Assembly (NCBI GenBank): GCA_965661765.1
Contig: CBFIFE010000002.1
Location: 1-64,000 of the forward strand
From: JBMYZL01 sp965661765
GTDB lineage: Bacteria; Bacteroidota; Bacteroidia; Flavobacteriales_D; Sanyastnellaceae
Direction of reading: 5' to 3'
DNA length: 64,000 nt
Position 1 is the first letter of the stretch. Each line of letters starts with the position of its first letter. Positions 17,240-25,448 of this stretch are shown in pieces. The position numbers and the translations under genes were made by a program. The notes under the pieces were generated by a model. The model did no database searches and was not told the origin of the DNA. It saw only the letters and a list, made by a program, of their open reading frames with translations.

Positions 17240-17839
17240 ATGGCCAAACGTCGCCCCAGACCAGACTGGCAAGCAGATGCACTCCAGGCCATCGCCGCGC
17301 TCAAGGCAGGAAAATTGCTGTTGCACCCGACAGACACCGTGTGGGGCTTGGCCGCAATGCCGACGGATGAATCTGCTTTGCGCTCCATGAACCGCTTGAA
17401 AGGACGCGCCGAGGAGACCCCTCTTCTGTTGTTGGTCGCTGATGAAGGTTCGCTCGATCGGTTGTTGCCAGCTTTGCCCGAAGGGGCTTGGTCCTTGATC
17501 GAAACGAGCGATCGGCCGGTGACCCTCGTCGGTTCTCCGAAGCTGCCCCATTCCTTCCCGCCCGTGTGTTATGGAAGCGACGGGCGGCTGGCTGTCAGAT
17601 GGGTTCAGGATGACCCCTACACCCAATTCGTGATTCGAGGAGTGGGCGGGGTTTTGGCCTCCACAAGTGCCAATGCACATGGCACTGAAACGCCCAAGCG
17701 GATGGATGACCTCTCCCCTGCCATCCGCGCCGGGGTCGGACATGTCGCCGATCACCGCCGGTCGGAAGTGCTCGATGGACGCCCCTCGATGATGGTGGGC
17801 TTCGACCAGAACGGTCGGTTCTCCTTGTTGAGGGATTGA
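17240..17839 (+). CDS. tsaC: L-threonylcarbamoyladenylate synthase (TsaC/Sua5 family)
   Basis: The protein has 199 residues, the short TsaC length without the extra Sua5 domain. The N-terminal LLHPTDTVWGL and the following RLKGRAEETPLLLLV are family signatures; further on GVLASTSANAHG contains the conserved STSAN motif. It condenses threonine, bicarbonate and ATP to threonylcarbamoyl-AMP, the first step of t6A formation at position 37 of ANN-decoding tRNAs. The ATG lies one base after the purC stop. The following cca gene also acts on tRNA. Confidence 0.93.
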   Translation: MAKRRPRPDWQADALQAIAALKAGKLLLHPTDTVWGLAAMPTDESALRSMNRLKGRAEETPLLLLVADEGSLDRLLPALPEGAWSLIETSDRPVTLVGSPKLPHSFPPVCYGSDGRLAVRWVQDDPYTQFVIRGVGGVLASTSANAHGTETPKRMDDLSPAIRAGVGHVADHRRSEVLDGRPSMMVGFDQNGRFSLLRD

Positions 17840-17843
17840 GCGT

Positions 17844-17851
17844 TAATTTCG
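17844..17851 (+). promoter_or_regulatory. -7-like element upstream of cca
   Basis: TAATTTCG (one mismatch to TAnnTTTG, identical to the element before susC) lies 20 bases before the ATG at 17872, a conventional leader length. It supports the ATG over the TTG at 17836 as the cca start. Confidence 0.35.
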
Positions 17852-17871
17852 CACCGGGAAAGGAACCTGAG

Positions 17872-19314
17872 ATGAATTACGCTGAGCACATCCAACATCG
17901 GCTCTTCCGAACCATCGGAGAGATCGCAGACAAAAATGGCCAGCGGGCATTCGCCATCGGCGGATTCACGAGAGACCTGTTGCTCGGGCGTCCTTCAAAA
18001 GACGTGGACATCGTTGTGGAGGGCAGCGGAATCGCCCTGGCAGAAGAGGCCGCTTCTTCGCTCCGTGCCGGTCGGGTGAGTGTTTTTCGCAACTTTGGCA
18101 CAGCCATGTTCCGCCTTGGCGATTTGGAAGTTGAATTCGTGGGCGCTCGCCGGGAATCCTATGAACGCGGGAGCCGAAAGCCGGTTGTGGAAAACGGGAC
18201 GATCGAAGATGACCAGCGGCGTCGAGATTTCACAATCAATGCCTTGGCGATCAGTCTGAACGGAAGAACCTTTGGGGACTTGGTGGATCCTTTTCACGGC
18301 GTGACGGACTTGCGCAGTGGCAGAATTCGCACCCCGCTGGATCCGGACATCACCTACAGTGACGACCCGCTGCGCATGTTGCGCGCCATCCGGTTTGCCG
18401 CTCAGTTGGGGTTCCAAATCACTGATGCGAATTTGGCCTCCATCACCCGCAACAGTGAACGGCTGGAGATCATTTCCTCAGAACGCATTCATGCAGAACT
18501 GAACAAAATCATCCTGTCTGACCAGCCCTCCGTGGGGTTCAAATTGTTGTACAAAACCCGCCTGCTTCATCAGTTTTTTCCGGAAATGGTGGCCTTGCAG
18601 GGTGTTGAATGGCGAAATGGCATCGGGCACAAGGACAATTTCTACCATACCCTCGAAGTGCTCGACAATGTCGCAGAGACATCTGATGACCTTTGGCTGC
18701 GCTGGGCTGCCATTCTTCACGACATTGCCAAGCCACCCACGAAGCGCTTTCATCCACAGCAAGGCTGGACATTTCATGGCCATGAAGACCGCGGGGCACG
18801 AATGGTTCCGAAGATTTTCAAACGGTTGAAACTTCCCTTGGACGGCAAGATGAAATACGTCCAGAAATTGGTCTTGCTGCACTTGCGTCCCATTGCGTTG
18901 ACGAAGAATCAAATCACGGACAGTGCGGTTCGCCGATTGTTGTTTGAGGCCGGAGATGACATTGATGATTTGATGGTCTTGTGCAAAGCGGACATCACAT
19001 CGAAGAATGAAGCGAAGGTCAAGCGGTACCTGAAAAATTACGATGTCGTCATCGAGAAATTGAAGGAGGTTGAGGAAAAAGACCAAATCCGAAACTTCCA
19101 GCCCCCCATCAGCGGTGAAGAAATCATGGCGGTGTTCGGCATCCCCCCAAGTCGTCCCGTGGGCGACATCAAAAAGGCCATCAAAGAGGCCATTCTCGAT
19201 GGGGACATCCCCAATGAAAGAGACGCCGCCTGGCAATTGATGCTTCAGCTCGGCAAGTCCCTTTCTCTGGCTCCGGTGGCAGATCACGGGGTGCCGCGCA
19301 GAACCAGGGCTTGA
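17872..19314 (+). CDS. cca: CCA tRNA nucleotidyltransferase with HD domain
   Basis: The protein has 480 residues. The nucleotidyltransferase head has IGGFTRDLLLGRPSKDVDIV (GG, RDxLLG and DxD, about 24-43). A YSDDPLRMLRAIRFAAQLGF segment (about 163-182) binds the nucleotide base. The C-terminal HD domain carries ILHDIAKP near 282-289. It adds or repairs the CCA end of tRNAs, and the HD domain may add phosphohydrolase activity. Relevant here because the tRNA in the window has no encoded CCA. A TTG at 17836 would extend the protein by 12 residues; the ATG is preferred because of the promoter-like element at 17844. Confidence 0.94.
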   Translation: MNYAEHIQHRLFRTIGEIADKNGQRAFAIGGFTRDLLLGRPSKDVDIVVEGSGIALAEEAASSLRAGRVSVFRNFGTAMFRLGDLEVEFVGARRESYERGSRKPVVENGTIEDDQRRRDFTINALAISLNGRTFGDLVDPFHGVTDLRSGRIRTPLDPDITYSDDPLRMLRAIRFAAQLGFQITDANLASITRNSERLEIISSERIHAELNKIILSDQPSVGFKLLYKTRLLHQFFPEMVALQGVEWRNGIGHKDNFYHTLEVLDNVAETSDDLWLRWAAILHDIAKPPTKRFHPQQGWTFHGHEDRGARMVPKIFKRLKLPLDGKMKYVQKLVLLHLRPIALTKNQITDSAVRRLLFEAGDDIDDLMVLCKADITSKNEAKVKRYLKNYDVVIEKLKEVEEKDQIRNFQPPISGEEIMAVFGIPPSRPVGDIKKAIKEAILDGDIPNERDAAWQLMLQLGKSLSLAPVADHGVPRRTRA

Positions 19315-19375
19315 GGCCGTTGCAACACTTCCTGTCGCTTCCTCTGTTTCGTCGGTTTGTCTGTATGGCTGGGGT

Positions 19376-21064
19376 TCAGCTGCCCTTCCAGCCGTCCTTC
19401 AAGGTCACAGCGCGGTTGAACACCAAGCGTTCGCCGGGGACATGATGCACCTCGTCCGCCGTGAAGTAGCCCAAACGCGTGAACTGATAAGGGGTGCCCG
19501 GTTCAGCCGTGGCCAGGCTCGGTTCCAATTTGCACCCCTTGAGCAGGGTCAAACTGGTCGGATTGAGGAACGCGGTGAAGTCTTTGTCTTCATGTTGATC
19601 TGGGGCAGGATCGTCGAAGAGGCGGTCGTAGAGCCGAACCTCGGCGTCGACAGCGGAGGGGGCATGCACCCAATGCAAGGTCCCCTTTGCCTTGATGCCA
19701 GATGTGTCTGAGCCGCTCTTGGAGTCGGGGAAATATTCGACGTGGACCTCTTGGATTTGGCCTGAAGCATCCAAGACATGATCCACATAACGCACGATGT
19801 ACGCCGATTTCAAACGAACGGTCTTCCCCGGTGCAAGGCGAAACCACTTTTTGTTCGCCTCCAACTTGAAATCGTCTGCCTCCATCCACAATTCACGCCC
19901 GAAAGGAATGTCGCGTCGACCGGCACCCTCATCCTCTGGATTGTTGTCCGTGGGCAACCAGGCGACTTCATTTTCCGGAAAGTTGACCACCACCAGCTTG
20001 ATCGGGTTCAAAACGCCCATCACCCGCGTGGCGACTTTGTTCAAATGCTCGCGCAAGGCCCATTCCAGCAAACCGAAATCAATGATGTTGTCCCGCTTGG
20101 CCAAGCCCACGCGCTCCGCGAACAACCGGATGGATTCTGGAGAATACCCCCGGCGCCTCAAGCCACTGAGCGTGGGCATGCGCGGGTCATTCCATCCCTC
20201 CACATGGCCTTCTTCGACCAACCGCAGGAGCTTTCGCTTCGACATGATGGTGTAGTTGAGGTTCAGGCGCGCAAACTCCGTTTGTTCGCTGGGGTAGATG
20301 CCCAATTTTTCGATGAACCAATTGTAAAGTGGGCGGTGGTTTTCGAATTCCAGGGAACAGAGGCTGTGGGTGATGTGCTCGATGGCATCCGACTGCCCAT
20401 GCGCAAAGTCGTACATGGGATAAATGCACCACTTGTCACCGGTTCTGTGGTGTGCAACTTTTTTGATGCGGTACATCAATGGGTCCCGCATCAACATGTT
20501 CTCATGTCCCATGTCAATCTTCGCCCGCAAGACCCGGCTTCCTTCATCAAATTCACCTGACCGCATCCGCCGAAACAAACCCTCGTTTTCTTCGGGGGTG
20601 CGATCCCGAAACGGACTCGGGGTGCCAGGGACACCCGGCGCTCCCTTCTGTGCCGCGATGTCCGCAGGGGATTGATCATCCACATAGGCATCGCCTTGTC
20701 GAATCAGCGTCAGTGCAAATTCATAGAGTTGCTCGAAATAATCGCTGGTGAAATGTTCTGACTGCCATTCAAACCCCAGCCACGAAACATCTTTTCGGAT
20801 CGCCTCCACATACTCGGTGCTCTCTTTTTCCGGGTTTGTGTCATCGAAGCGCAGGTTTGTCGCTCCGCCATATTGTTCAGCCAAACCAAAACTGACGCAG
20901 ATGGCTTTCGCATGTCCAATGTGCAGATATCCATTGGGCTCCGGGGGAAAACGTGTCAACACTTGACCGCCGTGTTTCCCTTCGGCGAGGTCGCGCTCGA
21001 TTTTTTGTTCGATGAAGTTCTTCGACCGGGTGGGCGCGTCGCCCGAATGCGCTTGGTTGGACAT
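19376..21064 (-). CDS. glnS: Glutaminyl-tRNA synthetase
   Basis: The protein has 562 residues. The class I signature is PEPNGYLHIGHAKAIC (HIGH motif, about 41-56) and the KMSKS equivalent is TIMSKRKLL. The C-terminal two-barrel anticodon-binding domain follows, including RYVDHVLD. It charges tRNA-Gln directly, so this organism need not use the amidotransferase route. The ATG at 21064 is chosen over upstream in-frame ATGs because TATTTTTG ends five bases before it and the family N-terminus starts here. Divergent from a small gene at 21095, with 30 bases between the start codons. Confidence 0.96.
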   Translation of the reverse strand: MSNQAHSGDAPTRSKNFIEQKIERDLAEGKHGGQVLTRFPPEPNGYLHIGHAKAICVSFGLAEQYGGATNLRFDDTNPEKESTEYVEAIRKDVSWLGFEWQSEHFTSDYFEQLYEFALTLIRQGDAYVDDQSPADIAAQKGAPGVPGTPSPFRDRTPEENEGLFRRMRSGEFDEGSRVLRAKIDMGHENMLMRDPLMYRIKKVAHHRTGDKWCIYPMYDFAHGQSDAIEHITHSLCSLEFENHRPLYNWFIEKLGIYPSEQTEFARLNLNYTIMSKRKLLRLVEEGHVEGWNDPRMPTLSGLRRRGYSPESIRLFAERVGLAKRDNIIDFGLLEWALREHLNKVATRVMGVLNPIKLVVVNFPENEVAWLPTDNNPEDEGAGRRDIPFGRELWMEADDFKLEANKKWFRLAPGKTVRLKSAYIVRYVDHVLDASGQIQEVHVEYFPDSKSGSDTSGIKAKGTLHWVHAPSAVDAEVRLYDRLFDDPAPDQHEDKDFTAFLNPTSLTLLKGCKLEPSLATAEPGTPYQFTRLGYFTADEVHHVPGERLVFNRAVTLKDGWKGS

Positions 21065-21090
21065 GCGCGCAAAAATACGGCGTAGCTTTG
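21057..21090. promoter_or_regulatory. Interleaved divergent promoters of glnS and the 21095 gene
   Basis: On the plus strand TTG (21057-21059), 23 bases, then a perfect TAGCTTTG (21083-21090) end four bases before the ATG at 21095. On the minus strand a perfect TATTTTTG (21070-21077) ends five bases before the glnS ATG at 21064. The -33 of the plus promoter lies inside the first codons of glnS. Confidence 0.6.
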
Positions 21091-21094
21091 TCCC

Positions 21095-21478
21095 ATGCAT
21101 GGAAGCCAGCCAGAATTCCGCGTTCGATCTGGAAACCAAATTTTGGGCTACGCCCGTGAGATTTCTGGCCGAGAATGGTTCAGTTCAGACGGCTTGTGGT
21201 GGAGGGGTGAAAGGCTTGTGGCCGCTGGAGAAGTGGATGAGACAGATTGGCAAAGGGATGCATGCACTTCGTGGCGGGATGCGAACAACCGCTGGGTATT
21301 CAGTCACGACGTCTTGAACGTGGTTTGGCGCAATCCGTTCCGGGGCAAGTGGACGGCAGTGGTGTCGTTCACAGCGGACGGACATGTGCTCGAAGGGCTG
21401 TCGGGCCGGCGAGTCAACATTGAGGAATTGGCATTCGCCAAATCGTTTGAAGTCATCTCACACGACTGGCTGCTTTGA
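21095..21478 (+). CDS. Small hypothetical protein
   Basis: The protein has 127 residues. I do not recognise a family. It is rich in tryptophan and charged residues, with no signal peptide or membrane segment, so it is probably cytoplasmic. Coding is supported by a perfect TAnnTTTG promoter element four bases before the ATG, by an open frame that ends exactly where the convergent regulator gene ends (TGA|TCA at 21476-21481), and by the absence of any competing frame. The sequence has alternating hydrophobic and polar stretches compatible with a small beta-rich domain; a function cannot be given. Confidence 0.65.
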   Translation: MHGSQPEFRVRSGNQILGYAREISGREWFSSDGLWWRGERLVAAGEVDETDWQRDACTSWRDANNRWVFSHDVLNVVWRNPFRGKWTAVVSFTADGHVLEGLSGRRVNIEELAFAKSFEVISHDWLL

Positions 21479-22240
21479 TCAGAGCATCTGAATGTGCCGC
21501 ATCAAGTTCTCCTTGTAGGTCCTGCTGATCGGGATTTCTTGTTCACCGATTCGGATGGTGTATTGAAAGGTGTCAATGTGATCGATGTGTTCAATGTTGA
21601 TCACATAGTTTCTGCTGACACGAACAAAACCATCATTCGGGAGCTTCGTCAACAAATCCTTCAGCGATGCCTTGACGTTGAACTTCCGATCGGCGACGCA
21701 AATCGCGCTGTACTTTCCCTCCACCTCAATGTAGCGGATGTCTTCCACATTGACGCGGCGCAACTTGTTGCCAACTTTTGTGTAAAAATGCGTGATGGCA
21801 GGAGGAGATCCTGCTTCGATCGCAGCGTCCAGCGCCATGCCCAAGTCTTCTTCTGAGACCCTGCCGAGGCCCATCGGCCCATCCGCATCTTCTGCCACGA
21901 AGGCATGCCCATTGCCGTTGCCATTGCCGTTCTTGGCATGACCATTTCCATTTCCATTGCTGTGCGCAGCGTGGGATTTGACCGCCAAATCCTCACTCAC
22001 CCCAATCAAGGCTTCCAACTCTAGGATGGGGAAGCCGACGCGCAGTTCCTCCAAAATGTCTTCAAAGACTTCCTCCTGCGACGTGGCCATCAGGCCGATG
22101 TCTGGACGCCACTTCAAGGCGAGCAAGGCCGCCTCTGCTGCTGTCTCCGCTTCCTTGACTTCAAATCCGAGTTGCGCCAACGGCTGTGAGAGGCCGTTCA
22201 ACTCACTCGTTCCCAGGACCAAAACCTTTCCTCGTTGCAT
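21479..22240 (-). CDS. LytTR-type transcriptional regulator with degenerate receiver-like N-terminus
   Basis: The protein has 253 residues. The C-terminal 100 residues are a LytTR DNA-binding domain: VNVEDIRYIEVEGKYSAICV, then VRVSRNYVINIEHID and the final RTYKENLMRHIQML. The N-terminal about 90 residues (KVLVLGTSELNGLSQPLAQL) look like a receiver fold but lack the usual acidic pocket and phospho-acceptor aspartate. The two parts are joined by a flexible linker of Asn-Gly repeats (NGNGNGHAKNGNGNGNGH). No histidine kinase is nearby, in keeping with a phosphorylation-independent regulator. The ATG at 22240 is chosen as the start of the conserved fold. Confidence 0.85.
   Translation of the reverse strand: MQRGKVLVLGTSELNGLSQPLAQLGFEVKEAETAAEAALLALKWRPDIGLMATSQEEVFEDILEELRVGFPILELEALIGVSEDLAVKSHAAHSNGNGNGHAKNGNGNGNGHAFVAEDADGPMGLGRVSEEDLGMALDAAIEAGSPPAITHFYTKVGNKLRRVNVEDIRYIEVEGKYSAICVADRKFNVKASLKDLLTKLPNDGFVRVSRNYVINIEHIDHIDTFQYTIRIGEQEIPISRTYKENLMRHIQML
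21900..21962 (-). repeat. Low-complexity repeat encoding the Asn-Gly linker
   Basis: A run of AATGGN/AACGGC hexamers in two blocks encodes NGNGNGH and NGNGNGNGH between the receiver-like and LytTR domains. Hexamer repeats of this type can change in number by slippage, which would alter only linker length. Confidence 0.7.
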
Positions 22241-22298
22241 GTTCAAATGGATTAATAGTGGAACAAGAGTTTTCGAGTTTTGTTCCAATCCTTCGAAT

Positions 22299-22306
22299 TA
22301 TTTTTG
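22299..22306 (+). promoter_or_regulatory. Perfect TAnnTTTG four bases before clpS
   Basis: TATTTTTG at 22299-22306 is followed by CAGG and the ATG at 22311. This predicts a leaderless or nearly leaderless clpS transcript. On the opposite strand TCCATTTG ends three bases before the regulator ATG at 22240, a weaker match. Confidence 0.5.
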
Positions 22307-22310
22307 CAGG

Positions 22311-22619
22311 ATGCCGAAGAATGCCATTTCTTTTTTTGGGAGCGATCCTGACGTTGCCGTTGAAGAGGAGGTTTTGCTGGAGGAACAAGTGGCCCAAGAT
22401 TGGCGAATTGTGTTGTACAACGACGAGCACAACACGTTCGACCATGTCATTGAGATGCTCGTGAAGGTGTGCAAACACGACCCGCTACAGGCGGAGCAAT
22501 GCGCTGTCCTTGTTCATTTTCAAGGGAAGTGTGACGTCAAACACGGGAGCTACGAAGAGTTGGAGCCCATGTGCACTGCCCTGCTGGAGGCGGATTTGAC
22601 CGCAGAGATTGAGGCTTGA
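22311..22619 (+). CDS. clpS: ATP-dependent Clp protease adaptor ClpS
   Basis: The protein has 102 residues. After a variable N-terminal tail the core reads WRIVLYNDEHNTFDHVIEML (about 34-53), which holds the substrate-binding NDxxT motif, followed by the AEQCAVLVHFQGKC helix-strand region. ClpS binds proteins with N-terminal Leu, Phe, Tyr or Trp and delivers them to the Clp ATPase-protease complex. The ATG at 22311 is supported by the TATTTTTG element just upstream. No clpA or clpC lies in the window. Confidence 0.93.
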   Translation: MPKNAISFFGSDPDVAVEEEVLLEEQVAQDWRIVLYNDEHNTFDHVIEMLVKVCKHDPLQAEQCAVLVHFQGKCDVKHGSYEELEPMCTALLEADLTAEIEA

Positions 22620-22655
22620 CGCACTGGGTCCCTGGGGCGGCGTGTCCTCAAGTCC

Positions 22656-23321
22656 TCAAGGTTGGGTGACAGCAGCGTCTTTCATCCTTTGAATCGCACC
22701 CGCAGGGTCCTTTGCCCGGAATGTTGACGAACCCGCAACAAGCACATCAGCGCCAGCCTCAAAAAGCTTGGGCGCATTGTCCGCGTTGACGCCACCGTCA
22801 ATTTCGATCCAGCGCCCCGTGCCATTGCTTGGCCACATTTCTCGAAGCTCTCGAGTCTTTTCGTATGTCGTGTCTATGAATGTCTGCCCCCCAAATCCGG
22901 GATTGACAGACATCAGGCACACCAAATCCAGCATGCCAAGCACGTGCTGCAGGCCCGCCACTGGTGTGTGTGGATTGAGGGCCACACCGGCTTTCATGCC
23001 CAAATCCCGAATGCGCTGGAGGGTGCGGTGCAGGTGGGGGCAAGCTTCTATGTGCACTGTCAGGACATGCGCGCCCAAATCTGCAAAGGTCTCGAGGTAC
23101 CGATCGGGATCGACAATCATCAGATGCACATCCAAGGGCTTGGTCGCGTGGCGGTGGATGGCCTCGATGACGGGCATGCCAAAACTGATGTTTGGCACAA
23201 ACACCCCATCCATCACATCAAGATGAAACCAGTCCGCATCGGAGGCATTCACCATTGTGATATCCCGCTGAAGGTTCGCGAAATCCGCTGCAAGCATCGA
23301 AGGAGCAATCATTCGGTTCAT
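22656..23321 (-). CDS. rpe: Ribulose-phosphate 3-epimerase
   Basis: The protein has 221 residues, the standard length. It has IAPSMLAADFANL near the N-terminus, the DWFHLDVMDGVFVPNISFG strand with metal-binding His and Asp, VHLMI, the MSVNPGFGGQTF motif and the EIDGGVN loop. It interconverts ribulose-5-phosphate and xylulose-5-phosphate in the pentose phosphate pathway. The ATG at 23321 is preceded four bases upstream by CAATTTTG. Divergent from coaE with 36 bases between start codons; convergent with clpS. Confidence 0.96.
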   Translation of the reverse strand: MNRMIAPSMLAADFANLQRDITMVNASDADWFHLDVMDGVFVPNISFGMPVIEAIHRHATKPLDVHLMIVDPDRYLETFADLGAHVLTVHIEACPHLHRTLQRIRDLGMKAGVALNPHTPVAGLQHVLGMLDLVCLMSVNPGFGGQTFIDTTYEKTRELREMWPSNGTGRWIEIDGGVNADNAPKLFEAGADVLVAGSSTFRAKDPAGAIQRMKDAAVTQP

Positions 23322-23325
23322 GGGG

Positions 23326-23353
23326 CAAAATTGAACTTTTCCTGCGACATTCG
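23326..23353. promoter_or_regulatory. Short divergent promoter region between rpe and coaE
   Basis: The minus strand carries CAATTTTG (23326-23333), one mismatch to TAnnTTTG, four bases before the rpe ATG. The plus strand carries GACATTCG (23346-23353), a two-mismatch version, four bases before the coaE ATG at 23358. Confidence 0.35.
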
Positions 23354-23357
23354 CGGC

Positions 23358-23972
23358 ATGGGGCGTCCAAAAATCGTGGGATTGACCGGTGGGCTGGGGA
23401 GCGGCAAGAGCGTTGTTCGCTCGATGTTCCTCGCTCTGGGCATTCCGGCATGGGATGCGGACCAAGCGGGTCATGCGGTTTATCGGGCGCACCCAGAGCT
23501 GAGGCGAGCCTGTGCGGCGCGTTGGGGCGACATTGTTTTGCAGCCCAACGGCGACGTGAATCGCAAGCAAATTGCACAGATCGTGTTTTCATCGCCTGCC
23601 GAGCTTGAGTGGTTGAATCAGCAAGTTCATCCGCTTGTGCAGAAGGATTTCGAGGAATGGTTGGAAGGGGTCAGCTCCTCCGTCGCGTATGTCATTCGAG
23701 AATCGGCCATCTTGTTTGAATCCCAGTCACAACTTGGATGCGACGCAGTGATCTGCGTCTCTGCCAATGAGGCCGTCCGGGTCGATCGGGCGATGAAACG
23801 CGACGGGACAGTGGAAGCAGATGTTCGGGCAAGGATGTCCAGACAATGGACCGACGCCCTGCGAGAATCCCGAAGCGACTTTGTCATCCGCAACGATGGA
23901 TCCGTGACCTTGGGGGAGTTGTCCTCAAAAGTGGATTTCGTCCATCGCGCTTTGTTGGAATCCCTAAATTGA
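23358..23972 (+). CDS. coaE: Dephospho-CoA kinase
   Basis: The protein has 204 residues. It opens with MGRPKIVGLTGGLGSGKSVV, a P-loop (GGLGSGKS), followed by the conserved IPAWDADQAGHAVY segment; the lid and CoA-binding part include HPLVQKDFEEWL. It phosphorylates dephospho-CoA with ATP in the last step of CoA synthesis. It ends four bases before the nfeD-like gene, so coaE, nfeD and the slipin gene may be co-transcribed. Confidence 0.95.
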   Translation: MGRPKIVGLTGGLGSGKSVVRSMFLALGIPAWDADQAGHAVYRAHPELRRACAARWGDIVLQPNGDVNRKQIAQIVFSSPAELEWLNQQVHPLVQKDFEEWLEGVSSSVAYVIRESAILFESQSQLGCDAVICVSANEAVRVDRAMKRDGTVEADVRARMSRQWTDALRESRSDFVIRNDGSVTLGELSSKVDFVHRALLESLN

Positions 23973-23976
23973 ACGC

Positions 23977-24423
23977 ATGAATTGGTCTGATGCTGAAATT
24001 TGGGTCTTGTTGGCTTTGGCGTTGAGCATTGCCGAAATTTTCGTAGCCGGTTTTGTGTTGGCCTGTCTTGCTGCAGGGGCCGCCATTGCTGCTGTTTCGG
24101 CAGCTTTGGGCTGGGGGTTTTCAGGCCAAATCTTGACGGCATCTGCAGCTTCGACGCTCGCCTTTGTCTTCTTGCGCCCCGTCGCTCAGCGCTGGTTCTT
24201 TTCAAGGATTGAGACCAAAACCGGCGTTGATGCCTTGTCCGGTCGCACCGCTTTTGTCACCCAGGCCTTTGACCCACAAACCCGATTGGGTCGGTGCAAA
24301 GTGGATGGGGATGATTGGCTGGCGCTTTGGCTTGGTGATGGGGCCTTCCCCGCTCTTGGCGACCGGGTGCACATCCATTCCGTTGACAGCAACATCCTTC
24401 AAATCAAACACCTGCCCACATGA
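23977..24423 (+). CDS. NfeD-family membrane protein
   Basis: The protein has 148 residues. Two or three hydrophobic segments in the first 75 residues (for example WVLLALALSIAEIFVAGFVL) are followed by a soluble OB-fold domain with ALSGRTAFVTQAF, GRCKVDGDDW and LGDRVHIHSVD, typical of short NfeD proteins. NfeD proteins work with SPFH/stomatin proteins in membrane microdomains, and the next gene encodes such a partner, overlapping by four bases (ATGA). The protease domain of long NfeD forms is absent. Confidence 0.9.
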   Translation: MNWSDAEIWVLLALALSIAEIFVAGFVLACLAAGAAIAAVSAALGWGFSGQILTASAASTLAFVFLRPVAQRWFFSRIETKTGVDALSGRTAFVTQAFDPQTRLGRCKVDGDDWLALWLGDGAFPALGDRVHIHSVDSNILQIKHLPT

Positions 24424-25412
24424 GTCCTTCTCAAATTCTTTCGGTAATTCTTCTGCTTTTTGTTGTTGCCATTGTCGTCAAAGGTGTCCGAATTGTTCAA
24501 CAAAGCCAAGCCATGGTGATTGAGCGATTGGGGCGGTACCACAAGACGCTCGCTGCTGGCATCAACATCATCATCCCTGTCATCGACAAACCGCGAGCCA
24601 TGACTTGGCGTCACATTTTGGACACCCCGCAGGGCCGAAAGGTGACAAGGTTCAAAGATTACGAGAAGATTGACATGCGAGAGACGGTGTTCGATTTCCC
24701 CAAACAGGGTGTGATCACAAAGGACAACGTGGTCACAGAAATCAATGCGTTGATTTATTTCCAAATCGTCGATCCGGTCAAAGCGGTTTATGAAATCAGC
24801 AACTTGCCGAGCGCCATCGAAAAGTTGACGCAAACCACCTTGAGAAATGTCATCGGGGAACTCGAACTCGATGAATGTTTGACTTCGCGAGACACGATCA
24901 ATATGAAATTGCGCACCATTCTCGATGAAGCCACAAACAAATGGGGTGTGAAGGTCAATCGGGTGGAGCTGCAGGACATCAACCCGCCGACGGACATCAA
25001 GGAGGCCATGGAGAAGCAGATGCGGGCCGAACGATCTCGCAGAGCGCAAATCATCGAAGCCGAAGGCGGAAAAACAGCTGCAATTCTCGATGCAGAAGGG
25101 CGAAAGGGTGCCGACATCAACGAAGCCGAAGGAAAGCGGCAAGCCCTCATTTTGAAGGCCGAAGGAGAAGCCCAAGCAAGATTGACCATCGCAGAGGCAG
25201 AGGCCGAAGCCATTCGACGGATCGCGGATGCCGTCAAGGATTCAAAAGCGGACCCCACACAATACCTTATTGCCATCAAATACATCGATACGCTCGAGCA
25301 AATCCTTCGCGAGGGCAAGGCTGGGCAGAAAACGGTTTTCATGCCTTACGAAGCTGGCGGATTGATGAGCAGTGTAGGCGGTCTGAAAGAACTTCTCGAC
25401 GGCACGAAATAA
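24420..25412 (+). CDS. SPFH/stomatin-like protein (slipin, paraslipin type)
   Basis: The protein has 330 residues. An N-terminal membrane anchor (about 6-22) is followed by the SPFH domain starting VIERLGRYHKTLAAGINIII, and then a long Ala/Glu-rich coiled coil (AEGKRQALILKAEGEAQA) and a conserved C-terminal tail ending in the oligomerisation region. It resembles YbbK/QmcA-type paraslipins. Together with the preceding NfeD protein it would form a large oligomer in the inner membrane. A role in protein quality control or membrane organisation follows from the family; the target is unknown. Confidence 0.93.
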   Translation: MSPSQILSVILLLFVVAIVVKGVRIVQQSQAMVIERLGRYHKTLAAGINIIIPVIDKPRAMTWRHILDTPQGRKVTRFKDYEKIDMRETVFDFPKQGVITKDNVVTEINALIYFQIVDPVKAVYEISNLPSAIEKLTQTTLRNVIGELELDECLTSRDTINMKLRTILDEATNKWGVKVNRVELQDINPPTDIKEAMEKQMRAERSRRAQIIEAEGGKTAAILDAEGRKGADINEAEGKRQALILKAEGEAQARLTIAEAEAEAIRRIADAVKDSKADPTQYLIAIKYIDTLEQILREGKAGQKTVFMPYEAGGLMSSVGGLKELLDGTK

Positions 25413-25435
25413 GCCGCTTTTCGTTGTCGCGGCCT

Positions 25436-25443
25436 TATCTTCG
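25436..25443 (+). promoter_or_regulatory. -7-like element five bases before a start codon
   Basis: TATCTTCG (one mismatch to TAnnTTTG) ends five bases before the ATG at 25449 of the arginyltransferase-like gene. Confidence 0.4.
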
Positions 25444-25448
25444 TGGGC

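Noticed and set aside
16174..17388. A 404-residue open frame opposite purC
   Set aside because: PurC motifs are complete on the plus strand, and the antisense product has no signal peptide or known motif.
24399..25175. A 258-residue open frame opposite the slipin gene
   Set aside because: The slipin SPFH domain and coiled coil are unambiguous; the antisense protein is biased (FDDLR, RIDDLE) without a recognisable fold.
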